Translations under genes and position numbers: made by a program
The notes under the pieces: generated by a model
What the model was told of the DNA's origin: nothing
What the model saw: the letters and a program-made list of their open reading frames with translations, nothing else
The model's database searches: none
Origin: Vitrella brassicaformis
Lineage: Eukaryota; Sar; Vitrellaceae
DNA: 44,741 bases
NCBI GenBank assembly: GCA_001179505.1
Contig: CDMY01000241.1
Span: 36,813 to 81,553 of the forward strand
Reading direction: 5' to 3'
Shown here: piece by piece, positions 24,201-36,789 of the stretch
Layout: every line of letters begins with the position of its first letter
How positions within the stretch are numbered: position 1 is the stretch's first letter

Positions 24201-27200
24201 GTCACAGTGGGGCACATCGGACGCACGGCTGCTGGGGCGTCTGGCGAGAGAAACCTGCCTTGCACCGAGAGCACACAAAACCCTCATGCCCTTCCTGACA
24301 CAGACAAGGCAAGAGTGTAAAAAATGCGACTCTCAGAATAATGCAATTGACTCTTGCCGAGCATATGTTGAGCCCATCTGTCTTGTTGGTGCCTTTACAG
24401 GCGGACGACAATGGGCACCGCATTACTATCGGCAACAAAGTCAACCCAGCGCCATATCTAGGAGACACCAAAACACCACACTCCCTCACATGGCTGCTTA
24501 CGGTGAGACCGGTCTTACGTTGTCACTTCTCGTGTGGTGTTGTGGGACGGGCGATCCGACTCCAGTTGGACAGTGAGCTGGAAGAAGCCCGGCAGCACAC
24601 TCGCATTGTAGTTGATGGGGACCGAGCAGTTCAGGCCGGGCAAACAGTCCTGGCAGATCCATGTGTCGCGACCGCCGCTACGACCGCTCTTCCGCACACC
24701 AACAGACCCAGCGGTGCATGGCTCGCACGGCTCATCGCCGCGCTGGTGGCCAAGACGGCAATAGCATGTAGTTGAGCCCTCGTCGGAACCTGAGGACACA
24801 TTCTTAAAGTCCAACAGTCAGTACATTGAGAGTTCATTTATCCCATAACTGACCTGCATCATCAGGGCATTGTTTGCATGTTTGTGTCTTAACTTGTCTG
24901 TTGCTATATGTGCCAGCCGGACACTTCGTGCAGTTAATGCCGATGCCCTCATATCCAGGCAGGCACCGACAGAGGGCATCCGAGGCAAAGATATAGTCAA
25001 CCTGTGCAAGCAGGGAGCGCAGTAACAAGCAGACACCTGATAAATACTCGCCCTCTCGCCGTGTCTGTTTGATGGCATGGAACCTGACCTCAACTTGGTT
25101 AAACACAGAGCAGAACTCCGTGCACTCAAAGCGCTCCTCGCCATTGTCCAATGCATGCGGCAGATTTTTGATATCCTGCACCGATCACGTAGAGCCAGGC
25201 AAAATATTGACACCGGTTGATGTCATGCTGCGCTACCCACCCAGCGGGTCGGGCGACAGACATCCAGTGAAATCCTGATTCGCACCGGTGGTTAATCTGT
25301 GCAAACCCTGACACCTCTGAATCACACAGACACACAGACACACAGACACGCAGACACACGCACGCAACGGAGAACACAGCGAACAGCGAAGAAAATGATC
25401 AGCACAACGAGCAGAAGGGCCTTCTCTCATTCTCTCACCTTAATGTCGGGAAAACTGATGCATATCGGGGTCTGCCCACTTCTCAGGTCTGGGTTGTTCG
25501 TCAACCTCGCGTTACGATACGGCTGGACGGTTAGTGATTTCCAGAGGTCCGAAGGCGCAGCCACTCTCACCAGTGAATTGTTGTCGAAGTCCACTTGAAA
25601 GAGCGGTGACCGCATCAATCCGTACAAATCGATTGAACTAATATTGTTGTCACTTAAAATGAACCGCAAGTTGTCCACTGTTAAGGGTGTGAGCTGTTCA
25701 CACAACCAAAACTAATCTATATAGACAAAAGCTTTCCTGTGCCCTACTATTTGTCTTCTGCGTGTCTAGCTGTGTGCTTACCGTGTTCGCGGTCAGCGCC
25801 AGGGCCTCACGGTCGACTGCGAAGAAGGCCTCACAATGTAGCTCGCCATGGATGCTGCAATTCGATGCCAAAAGGACATCCAAACTGTCAGATACATGAA
25901 GAGACAAAGCAGGAATGAACTGGATAAAAAGCCGTAATGTTTAGCTACTTGCTCTGCCACTTGAGGGGCATGAAGAACCCGATCACGTCGACATGGATTG
26001 GATTATTCGATACATCCAGCTGTTGCAGGCTGCCCCAGTCAGGTGGGGGTGGTAAAAGGCTCGCATCCGAAAGTGTCCTCACTAGACCGTCAAATCCTCC
26101 TTTCCTTATGGCTATCATTTCATTACACACGCATTCACGCAGACAAAATATCCATACATACGGCTGCCTGCCTCTTGCTTCCTCGCGTGTGTGCTGTATG
26201 TATGCATATCAGCTTACTCAGTATTCCTGTGTGTGGCATGTAGCAGACTCCTTCCGAGGTGGAGCCCCAGTCGGGCCACTTGCTAATACGATTATTAGCG
26301 AGGGCTAAAACCTCTAGCTTGGGCATTGAGCGGAAGCTCTCCGGCAGGGCGCTTAACAGGTTCCCGCTCAAATTTAGGTAAACCAGTCTGATGCACACAT
26401 ATAACACACACATGCACACATCTTTCTGGATTTCGGGAATGGCCTCACTGACACTGACGATTCTGGTATCGAGCCGTTGTCGGCGAATCCCGTGATGCGA
26501 TTCTTGTAGAGAACGATTCTCTCGAGGTTGGGAAAGGCAGACAGGTCGATGGACCCATTCAGACGGTTGGATGAGAGGTCCAAGCGACGAAGGCTGTGGT
26601 ACCTCAGACCACTATGACTGCGATCCACCAATCCGTCCAGCCTAAGAATTGACGGGCCCAACAATGATGTGCGTGCCATCTGTCTACTGTGCAGCGTACC
26701 GGTTGTTTGCTGCGTAGATTTCGGTGAGACGCTTTAAAGTCTGAAAGCCGACGGGCAAGTGACCCTCGAACTAACACGTGATCATCAGAGCACACACAAA
26801 CTGTTGCCAAAGGTCGCTTACTCGTCGTGGTTCTCACCGACTTGTTGGCCACCCGTAGTTGCCTGAGCGACGTGAGGTTGCTTAGCGGCTTTAGAGTGCC
26901 GGTAAACTTGTTGTTGTCCAAATCAAGAGTCTCAACCGACTTCCAGCCACTCAGCGTATCCGGGAGGTTGCCAGAGAGCTGCAGGCACGAGTATGGGTAG
27001 ACACAGCAATGCGTCTGGCGCCATGCATCTATTGGGTCCTCACCCGATTGTCATAGAAGTCTGCTTTGCGGAGCTTGGCCAGCTTCCCAAGCTCGGCTGG
27101 TATTGGGCCGCTTAAGTTGTTGTTTTCCAAATGGAGTTCCTCCATGGACTTCAACCCCCCCAGCGTGACCGGCAGGGCGCCCGATAGCTGGACATCCCAT

Positions 27201-28679
27201 GGGTAAGCACAACAATGTCCGTAGCGACATGTATGAATGTGTAGATATACCTGATTGTTGGCAAGGTCTAGACTCCATAGCTCAGCCAGCTGCCCCAGCT
27301 GTGAGGGTATGGTGCCGCTGAATCCGGAATTATGCATTTCTAGTGCTCTCAGATCGCCCGCATTGCCCAAGGAAACTGGCAGTGGACCAGAAAACTGATA
27401 CCAGAGAAAGAGACGTGACAAATTGTTATTCACACTTGCGTTTGTGTTGGTTGGCTTATCTGTTTACATACATTGTTAGATGAAACGTCCAACCATTGAA
27501 GGCTATCCATGTTATTACCCAGCCCATCCGGCAACGAGCCGGTATAGCTACTGTTCCTTAAATTCAAACGTATCAGCCGGCTCAGCTGTACCACGGCAGC
27601 TCTCCAGTCAGCCGATTACTCGGTAGCTCCAGCGCGACCAAGCGAGACAGGGAGCCCAGATCGCCAGGCAAAGGGCCTGTCAGGCCGGTGGCCTCGAGGA
27701 CTAGGTGGGTAAGGTTGCGGCAATGAGTGATACTGGCCGGGAAGGGTCCCTCCATCCGCTTATTATCAGACATAGTCAGGATCCGCAGTCGGTGAAGCCT
27801 GCCGATGTCTTCAGGGATAGGTCCTGAGAGGTCTGTCCTTATGAGCTCGAGAGCCTCGAGGCGGGATAGATTGGCGAGGGAGGACGGGATTGGACCGCTT
27901 AGTAAATCGACGATGTACAGGCCCTTCAGATAAGGCAGCTGGCCAATTGTAGTTGGAAGCGGACCGGTCATCCCATCCTGCAATACCGCCACGCGCATGA
28001 GCATACGTGTGCATGAATGTGTGCGTTAGATGTAACTGACCACTCCAGAAAGGTCGATGACGCGAAGAGAGGTCACTTTGGCGATGTCATCGTCCAAGCT
28101 TCCCTGTATGGGCATTTCATCAGCGAGGAAACATACCAGGTGCCGCAACCGATTGAACGACGCCGAGAATACCAAAGCGTTCCGGCCTCGCTGCTGTAAG
28201 ATCAGCGGCACATCCGATACCTCCATGTGCCTACGATCCGCTGTCAGAGCAAGAATATATCCCTCCCGCGGGCCGCCATCCGCCAGCGCCTCACTCAGCC
28301 GCACACACGTGATGAAGGGGACGACGCACAGATTGTCTTCAAAGGTGGACTTGGTCTCGTTGCCGACCAATCCGGCCTCATAAGACCACTCGAACAGAGC
28401 TGCAGCATCCTCCTGACACGAATCGCACCGCATGAGCTCCTCCATTTCGGTATAGGGAAGAATATTGTGGCCATATTCGTATGCCGGGAGAAAGGGGTCA
28501 AAGCGTTGCAGGAACTTCAGCCGCCTGGCATCATGCCAGCCGGGAGGGAGGGGAAGGGAGAGATCCGAACCATTGGCGGGCTGAAGGGTGCGCCGGAAGG
28601 GCGAGCAAGCCACGAGCGACGATGAGAGGGCAAGAAACGCCGCACATAGAAGAATCACCATCGGATACTCATCGACCAA
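21241..28679 (-). CDS. LRR / cysteine-rich / multi-TM receptor-like protein, reading frame interrupted
   Basis: About 27 exons encode about 1,900 codons. Exon 1 (28041-28679) opens with a signal peptide. Plant-type LRRs (LSGPIPAELGKLAKL and similar) fill 27472-27977, 27251-27394, 27044-27187, 26838-26978, 26700-26770, 26459-26641, about 26249-26387, about 25949-26163, 25782-25884 and 25439-25693. Cysteine-rich GCC2/GCC3- or TNFR-like exons follow: about 25237-25307, 25089-25175, 24854-25001, 24519-24789, 24352-24457. Membrane segments and tail lie in 24125-24294, 23969-24038, 23673-23892, 22540-23595, 22198-22462, 21998-22124, 21870-21933, 21509-21810 and 21241-21438. About eight TM helices are visible (for example LVNVLLVLATVMAIFIL). 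Lesions: frame change near 27590, unmatched phase between 25237 and 25175, TGA at 24202-24204, TAA at 23713-23715. It is a decayed gene or contains sequence errors. Confidence 0.72.
23713..23715 (-). other. In-frame TAA inside a predicted TM segment
   Basis: On the minus strand the exon reads ...YRHAMW-TAA-ILPFVWLTAVPIIG and then a perfect GTAAGC donor whose phase fits the next exon (ASGFERARD). No AG acceptor lies just before ILPF, so splicing cannot readily remove the stop. Confidence 0.6.
24202..24204 (-). other. In-frame TGA between cysteine-rich region and first TM helix
   Basis: The minus strand reads PCVRCAPL-TGA-RIVLVNVLLVLATV in one frame. Flanking phases on both sides of this exon (24125-24294) agree only if the codon is read through. 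A TGG at this position would be typical before a first membrane helix. Confidence 0.6.
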
Positions 28680-28903
28680 GCCCTTCGCATTCCATAAACG
28701 ACATCTGATGCTGTGGATGAGCGATGCATAGCAATGCTGATCTGGCAGGGGAAGGCGCGCTGATGGTGGCTCCGTGAAACCGCTGCTACTGTAGCGTATG
28801 AGTGGATAGCGCGGTGCACAGCTTGTTTGGCGCCCACTGCCTCACTGTGAGTGCTTGGCGATGATGAAGAGCCTCAACTGAGAGCCTGAATCAATCGGTG
28901 AGC
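28680..28903. promoter_or_regulatory. Divergent promoter region, receptor-like gene / unknown gene
   Basis: About 224 bp separate the minus-strand start at 28679 from the plus-strand start proposed at 28904. No clear shared motif with the other divergent spacers was seen. Confidence 0.4.
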
Positions 28904-31900
28904 ATGATCGTCGGTGAGGATGAGATGAGGGATGGCCGGAAGATGGGATGCACTGTACGCCTCTGCACTTCAGTTTCAGGTGTGTTCGGCCAGCGCGGCG
29001 GCATGGCAGCTGCAGCGTCATCTTCATCCGCTGCCGGCGACCTCCCGCAGCCACAGGTACGTGTGACGCTGCAATTGACGCTGCACCGCGTCAATGGCGA
29101 GGAGCGGCTGGGCGGAGATCGGCTGACCATCCACACCCTGCAGACACTGCCGGCCAACCACCCCTTCCGCAATGGATTCGACGAGGCCAACCCCGTGTGA
29201 GAGTTTGGAGGGAATTTGTTTGGAGGTAAGGGAGGGAGGGAGGGAGGGAGGGAGGGCTATGGACAATCGATCATCTGGTTGCGTGTGTGTGTGTGTACAG
29301 CTTATGACTATGCTTCAGTCCGCGACGCTGTGTTGTATGAGTGAGAAAGATGAGCAGAATGATGCACATTTTGGCTGCACCGCTCTGCCATGATGTGTCT
29401 GGTCAGCATGCGCTTTGGATGGTCATGGAGGGTCGCGTACCAGGAGGTCGACCCGTACGTCAATGCCACACGCTGGTACCGAGTGGTCAGCCACACACCC
29501 ACGCACACACGGTTGCCGCACCAGCTGCCCCACTCCCTCATTGTCATATCCCTCTCTTCAGCGTCAGCTCTCCACCCAGCAGCTGCCTGTGCTGGACCGC
29601 ACCACCATCAGCACCGGCCACCGTCCAGCAGCAGCAGTCTTCCGGCGCATCATAGTGCTGCACGGCGACCAGGCCGATCACACATTATTCGAGGCCCACA
29701 TCTACATCTACAGCAACCCCGACTCTGCCGATGCCTTCCTGTTCACGACGGAGCCTCCGGTGGCCGGCAAGGAGGGAGCAGCCAGATTCCCCCAGCAGGG
29801 GAGGACGCGAGCACAGGTCGCCGTTAGTGGATGCATCTGACGTTGTCAGAAACGCGAATGGAGGATCATCATGATGCATCGGAGGGAGCTCCTGCTAGCA
29901 TCAGCGAGGTCCACACAGCAGCAGACACACGCACGCGCGATGCTGCATTCGTTTTTGCTGTGTGTTCCGTGTGGTGGCATTTGTTCGTGCAGCTGCGTGC
30001 CGACGCTGACCTGTTGTGTGAGGGCATCCAGCAGCTGCAGAAAAAGATCGAGGTAAGCTTACGGAAGGTGCACGCACTGAAGCGCCCTGTGTCTTTCTTG
30101 TTCGTCTGTGCAATGCGTGCAGCGGAGTTGTGATGTGTGTCCAAGCGGCGGCGAGTTGTATGCGCTAGTTCGGAGTCACTTCGGAGCCGCCAAATCTGCC
30201 GTGTCAGCGCTCGAGGCCGTCATCACGGCGGCCTCGCTAGATTCGACACAGCAGGCGGACGACGCCGCCTCACCCGCTGCTGCTGCCGCTGCTGCCGGTG
30301 GCGGTGGGAGCGATTGTGGGTTCGCCGATTCACCGCCGGAAGAAGCCACCGCTCAGGTAGAGAGTCCTCAAAAGAGAAGGTGGAAGGATCTGTGTGTATG
30401 TCATCCTTGTTCTCCTGTCTGTGTGTCCGCTTCACTCAGATGGCCGTAGCTGATGCCGATTTGAGTGCCGCTGCCTCACCCCAGCCGTCGTATCGAATCA
30501 AGCATAGATCGGGACTACCGCCACCCGACCAGCCGCTGGTCAGAACACAAAACCAACGACCCGCCACCTCTGCACACCGAATCGTTTCTGTCTGTGTCGA
30601 TGTGTGTGTTTGTGTCTAATCCGCAGGCCCGGCTTCGTCTCTCTGCTGACGAGCTCGCCCGTGTGTTCGGCTTCACTCACCCCTGGGAGCTGACACGTCG
30701 CCGCCGCGTCCTCGGCAAGACCATCTTCACCGGGGCGGCCGCCAACTACACACACCTGACCATCGACGCGTCGAAGAAAGGCGGCGTGCGCCGTCTGTGG
30801 GAGAGGATGCCCCTCAAGACAGCCTTCAAGTGGGGGCAGCGTGCGATCCATCTGACGCATCTGCACCTCACCAGGCCTCACGTCTTCGCCAGCCGCTGGT
30901 GCCGCGGAGTCTGGGTGGCCTTGCTCGAGGGCAACGCAGCGGCCCGCAAGGCCATTAACGACAATGAGAAGAAGAAGAGGCGAAAGGGGCAGGCAGAGAA
31001 GCGGGAGGAGGGGGGAGAGGAGGGGTCGGCACGGCCGGCACACCATGTGCCACAGCCCGCTTCGTCCATCAAGGTCCTCAGCTTCGACTCGCCCGGAGAG
31101 GAACAAGAGGAACAACAGGGCGGCAGGGACACGTCGGCGGACCCGCTGCCCGCCTCCCCCTCCCCCGTCGACCTGTCGCAGCTGGAGGAGGTGCACAAGA
31201 TGCCTTGGCGGTATGCGGGCGTCCGCACGGGCAGTCGAGTGTGGCACACGCCGCATCTGCGTGTGCTGACATTATGGCGGGACAATATCTATATGCCGGA
31301 GGTGACACATAGCTGGACGCAGACCTGCGGCCACCTACAGGAGTTCGACGAGGACAGCTATCTCTTGAGAGACAAGCAAGACCTGTTGTCCAAGGCCCCC
31401 TCTCTGCCCAGCCTCCAGTCCATCGGCCCCATCGATTTGTTCCGAGGTGAGAGCGGGACGGTGGCCGAGCTGCGTGAGACCCTCCCTCGTTAGTCGGGGC
31501 TGTCACGATAGATCGGGACTCACGATTGTCTTCTTCCGCTCTGTATCTAGCCTAGCTCCGGGATGTGAGCTGCTATCGTATGTCTCTGTAAAGCGCTTGG
31601 AGGACGTCTCTTTTGAGCGGCCTCCTGCGTCGAGTGCATTGCCCGACAATGTGCCGGCGGCGTGGCGTCTGCGCTGCCCGCTCATTTTGCGGCTGGGGGA
31701 CTCTTTCGACGAGGTTAGCAAGGCAGATGTGCGCTCGTATGTGCAGTTCATATCGATATGCCGCCCAGTGCATGTCCACTTTTCTGGATGGGTAGATGAG
31801 GATGAGTTGGAGGGGGAGGATCAGATAGATGCGCTCAGGGACCTCAGGTCACTGGCGTGGGAGTGCTTTGAAGACCTCAAGGCACTCTACACCATGGCCG

Positions 31901-34900
31901 GTGGGTCGTGTGAGCTGAATTTGATGGGAGAGTACTGGCTGAGGGCCGACCTGGTGGCCAAATGGGCAGACGGGCACACAAGGTATAAGGTATAGCGGTT
32001 CTTTCACGGTTTGACTTCCTGCATGAACGAACCGTTGTGCGTGGATGAATGTACAGCTGAGCCATATATATGATCCATGATTGAACGAATCAACCAACCA
32101 ACCAACCAACCATTTCAGTGGTCCGCCTGCTACAATAAAGCACAAGCCCCCCGCAAATCCTCTTCACCACTCAGTATATACGTATATACGTATACGGATA
32201 CGTATGTACGTTTGTACGTATATATGTATGTATGGATGGGTACGTATGAGTGATCACACGGTCGACGTCGACATCGGCGGGCAAAACGAGACTCGCGTCA
32301 CAGATAAACAAAGTCTCGATTGCTCATCGATGTGACACGCATCGACTGAGGGCGGCTGGCACGTGTGTATGTGTAGGTACGTACAGATAAAGGCCATCCG
32401 TGAGGACCTCACTGCTCCATGATACAGCTCACACGCAAACTCAGTGAGCTGGGTAAGCCTTAAACTACAGCACACCCAACACAACGCACCGCACGCACAC
32501 ACACACACACACACACAGCAATCGAAGAGATGAAAATGCCTTCACTTCTCGGCTTCATCTGAAGTGATAGGGGACAGCTCTCCCTCCGGGGACAGCTCTC
32601 CCTCCGCACGAGCGACCGGCACACCCGTCTCCATCGGCACGTCAGCCTCACCACCAGCACGCATACGCACCTGAGCCAAGGAGGGGAGGGGAGAGGGAGG
32701 CCAGAATGAACCGATCGACGTGCATAAGTTCTGTGCTGTGAGTGTTTACCCCGCCATCGTCCACGGCCTGCTGGATCCACTTCTGCAGGGCCAGCTGCTC
32801 AGGCGCGGTCGTGATACGGAGAGTGTCCCTCATGAAAACCACCCTGTCCTTCATTTCCAGCCGGCCAAAGCTCGCCAAGTCGTCGCCGTCAATCTCATGC
32901 TGCAGCCACACACACACACTCACACGGGGCTTTGACGAGACCCAACTATCTGCCTTTGGGCGGCCTAATATCTGTCTCCTCACCCACCTGCTTGATGACG
33001 TCGGCGAGCTTCTGTAGCTTCTTCGAAGGGTGGTGCCCCAACACACTGACGATGTCGTCATGGGTCAGCTGCTCGAGGGCAGTCAGCTGCCCGCCGTCGC
33101 CTGCAATACCGCCTTGCTGCCCACCTGACACACCTGATGACACGCAGCCAGCGCCATAAGCACACACACAGATCACTCGGTGCTGGTCTGTCTGTCGTCG
33201 TGTCACCTGACGCTCGAAGTGTCTTAGCTGCAGGTTCCTCCCCGCCCCCACTCTCCGCCGCCGTCTTGGTGCCACTCTTGTGCTGCTTCGGTGCCGTCTT
33301 TTGCGGCCGCTGCCGGGTCGCATTCTTGTCCTGCTTGCTCTGGCCTGACCCACACGCACCACCACCAGCCGCACCACCACCACCACCACCTGCAAGTGCC
33401 GACAGACACACAAACGGGGATGAAGCATCAGACCATTTGCCCGTCGTTACTAAGTACCTGCAGAAGGGCGCGGCGCAGAAGCGGCACTGGCACTCACGGT
33501 GTCGTTGTTGTGCTTGACGATCTTCCTGCCTTGGGTATCCGGCACGATCCTGTGCGTGGTGTCGAGCAGGTCGGTCAGAGTCTTGCCTCCAATGCGGCGA
33601 AGCATATTGATCAGGCTGTCGAACCGCCAGCTGCGATTGGATGTCTCTACACACGCCGGCCCTAACGTAGATCCCGTCCCGATCCTCATCGGGCGTGGCT
33701 GGGTATCATGCAGCGGGGCGGTCTCGGGGATGGGATCCTCATCGGGCGTGGCTGGGTATCATGCAGCGGGGCGGTCTCGGGGATGGGATTGAGGGCAGGG
33801 ACGGGCGCATTCGTCACGGCATGACGGTCGGTGCGCGAATGGCCAGGGGTGGGCAAGAGTGGAGGCAACAGGGGCGGCTCGATCACACTCTGCGGAACAC
33901 GTAAAGAGCGGCCTCACCGTGAGATGGAAGCTGACGGTGCTGTTGTTGGTGTCCCCGTGCACTTCTTGGTGAAAGAAGCACGCAGCTCTGCCTCCAATTC
34001 ATCGGACGGGCGGCAGCCGTCATCGGTCGCTGCGTCGGCGGCTGGCTGGTTGGCCTGCTGGCCATCACTGTTGACCTCTTCCTGCTCCACTTGGGCACCT
34101 GCACGCAATGAAGAACAGAAAGATACACATGCTGCGGGGGGGAGAGCATTCGTGTGTGTTCTCACCACCAGCCCCTGCGGTCGGGGCTCCCTCCTCCTGC
34201 TTCACCCGCACCTCTGCCTTGATCATGCTAGCAGCAGTCTGCCTTGACCTGGCCCTGCGGTCGCGCACTCGGGACGCACGTCGCCAGGGATAGGAGGGAT
34301 GAGGGTGGAGGTGAAAGCAGAGTTTCGGATGCAGATCTCCGTCAAGGTGCGAGCTTAGCCCGAGAAGGAGAGGGCTTCCATTTTTTGCCACGGAGCGGTT
34401 CCAGGCGGCCTTCTGGTAAGCGCAAAGCATGCGGGAAAGCATGACCCCTCAGTTTTGGTGGCCACCTCGACTTTTTTTGTCTGGCGCTGTGTGCAGGCAG
34501 ATGGGAAGCGCTGAGAGGCAGCAAACGTGCTGCATGGTGACGGCAGCTGACTGAAGACCCTCATCAAGGCATCCCCAGCAGGTGAGCTTCGCACTCCTGG
34601 GGAGGGCAAAGGCAGGCGAAGGGCATGCGATTTGACAGATCTCTGACGTGTCTGCCTTTTCCTGTGTGTGGTACAGGCACGTCTCAGTGCCAGTCATCAC
34701 TGCCATCGCTCCCCCAATGTCGCGTTCCCTCGCCACCCACCACCGTCTGCTCACCCGAGCCCTCACAGCCCATCCTCGCGCAGCATGTGTGCCCTCAGCC
34801 CACCTGCTGGGCGCTCGCTTCGCCTCGTCCGAAGTGAGCAAGGGGGAGCTGACCCGCACACTGAGTCAGCAGTATGGGCGGGAGGTCGAGCGCTTGCAGT

Positions 34901-36754
34901 CGCAAGGCATCACGCGCACAACCATCCTGCGAAGGACGGCGACGGGCGAGGGCTTCGATGCGTCGAAAATCAACACTTCCAAGGTCTTTTCACACACACA
35001 GACAGGAGTGGGGATGCGCCGGCTCATGTGTTGGTGTGTGGTTTCTTTGTTCAGTCGAGTGACACGGCATACGCGTACCCGAGTGGCGAGAGCTCCATCA
35101 TCCACACGTCGACCCAGACGCTGGGCGTGACGGTCAAGGAGCTGTTCAATGTGATCGTGCTGCTGCAGTGCAACAACCTCCACGAGATCTGCCTGGGCAG
35201 CGAGTTCACCTGGAACGGCACACACATGCTGGGCCGGTCCAACAACTCCATCAGCACCACCACCGTCTTCCCCAACAGCTACGGCATCACCTCAGCCCAC
35301 TCGGGAGCGGACTCGCTGCTGTCCCGCTCGCAGATGCTCGACACGTCCGTCGACAGCAACCGCGCACAGCCGCTGGTGGCGACAGGCAAGAAGCTGACGA
35401 GCACCAAGGGCGAGACGACGGCGCACACCTTCTTCACCACCACGCTGAGCACCACCCTGCTGTACTTCATCAACGCCCGGAGCTACCTCTTCCGCACCAT
35501 GAAGTGACCAAGCGATGGGCGAGGTTTACGGCTGGGATGGGTGCATTGTGTGGGACCGACAGGGAGGTGGAGGGGCTTGGATATAACTGCTTCTCGTAGT
35601 TGCGTCTGTGGTCGTGCTACTGCTCAGCTTTCATGCCGCATCTCATAGAGTACGGCCATGACACGCATGGCCTCCGGGTCACGAACGGACCCGTGGCTTC
35701 TGGCTGTCATGTGTCGCTGCGATGAGGAAGGTGTGTTAGTGAGTCAGCAGTCGGTCGCGTTTTGACGTGTGCAGCAGGCACCGGTCGCTGTATCGATTCT
35801 CATGCTGGATTCAATTGTTGCGATGCCATTCCGTCTGCTAGCCTGTGTTGTTGGCGGATGATGCAATGGCCCGGGGTCATTAGCCGCCCTTGGTTTTTGC
35901 GTCTTCCTCACGCCACACAGGCCAGCAGGACGATTGGCGCGTGACATGCGGATGGAGTATGGTGTTTGTCTCGCTAGGTACGGCGAGAACAGAAAATGCA
36001 TTGGTCTTCTTGTCACGACTTGCACTTCTGTCACGACCTGCACACGAGCGCATGAATGCTTGTGTTGTCATAGCGTAAGGAGGCAGCTGCGTGAGGTGAA
36101 TCGAAGGGACTGCAACACGCGTGACAGCATGGTGCTCTGTGGTAATGTTCGTTAGACGCAAGCGTCCTGTGAAGTTCTTTGCGCTCTCCGAGCGCCGCTG
36201 TTTCTAGGCCATAACAGCGCCCTGGGCTGCAGACCCTGTCTCGCATAGATCTCAACTCGGTGATGGCTGTAGATCTATCCAAGCTCGCACTGTTTTGGGG
36301 GGTAATCGAAGCCACCGCAGGCCATGCAGCCGTACAGAGTGACGCTGACGCTCCCCCCTGCGTTCCTCATCGATGCCGTCACCGCCACAATGGAGGGCTC
36401 CCCGCCCTCCTGGCTCGTCAGCCTCGCATTCACTGTGGGCACTGCCGGTCAGTCGCGCAAACGACAGATCTATCCATCGTCCACACAGGACGTTGACATC
36501 CTTGCTGTGTCTGTGTGTGCGCGTGTGCAGGTGCCTTGATTGGAGGTCTTGCCTTGTGGAGTGCGGCAAGGAGGAGGGCTGCGCGCGCGGCTGAGCTGAA
36601 GGAGAGCAACAGCAGGGTCATCCTGCATCACTTCGGGCGTGGGACGTCGCCGCCGTGTGTCTCGTCTTCTCCGCCATGCCTCAAACTGGAGGCCTTCTGC
36701 AGACTCGCGCAAGTGAGAATGGTGCACCCACCAAGATCAAGCCAACACATGCGC

Positions 36755-36789
<35 letters not shown>
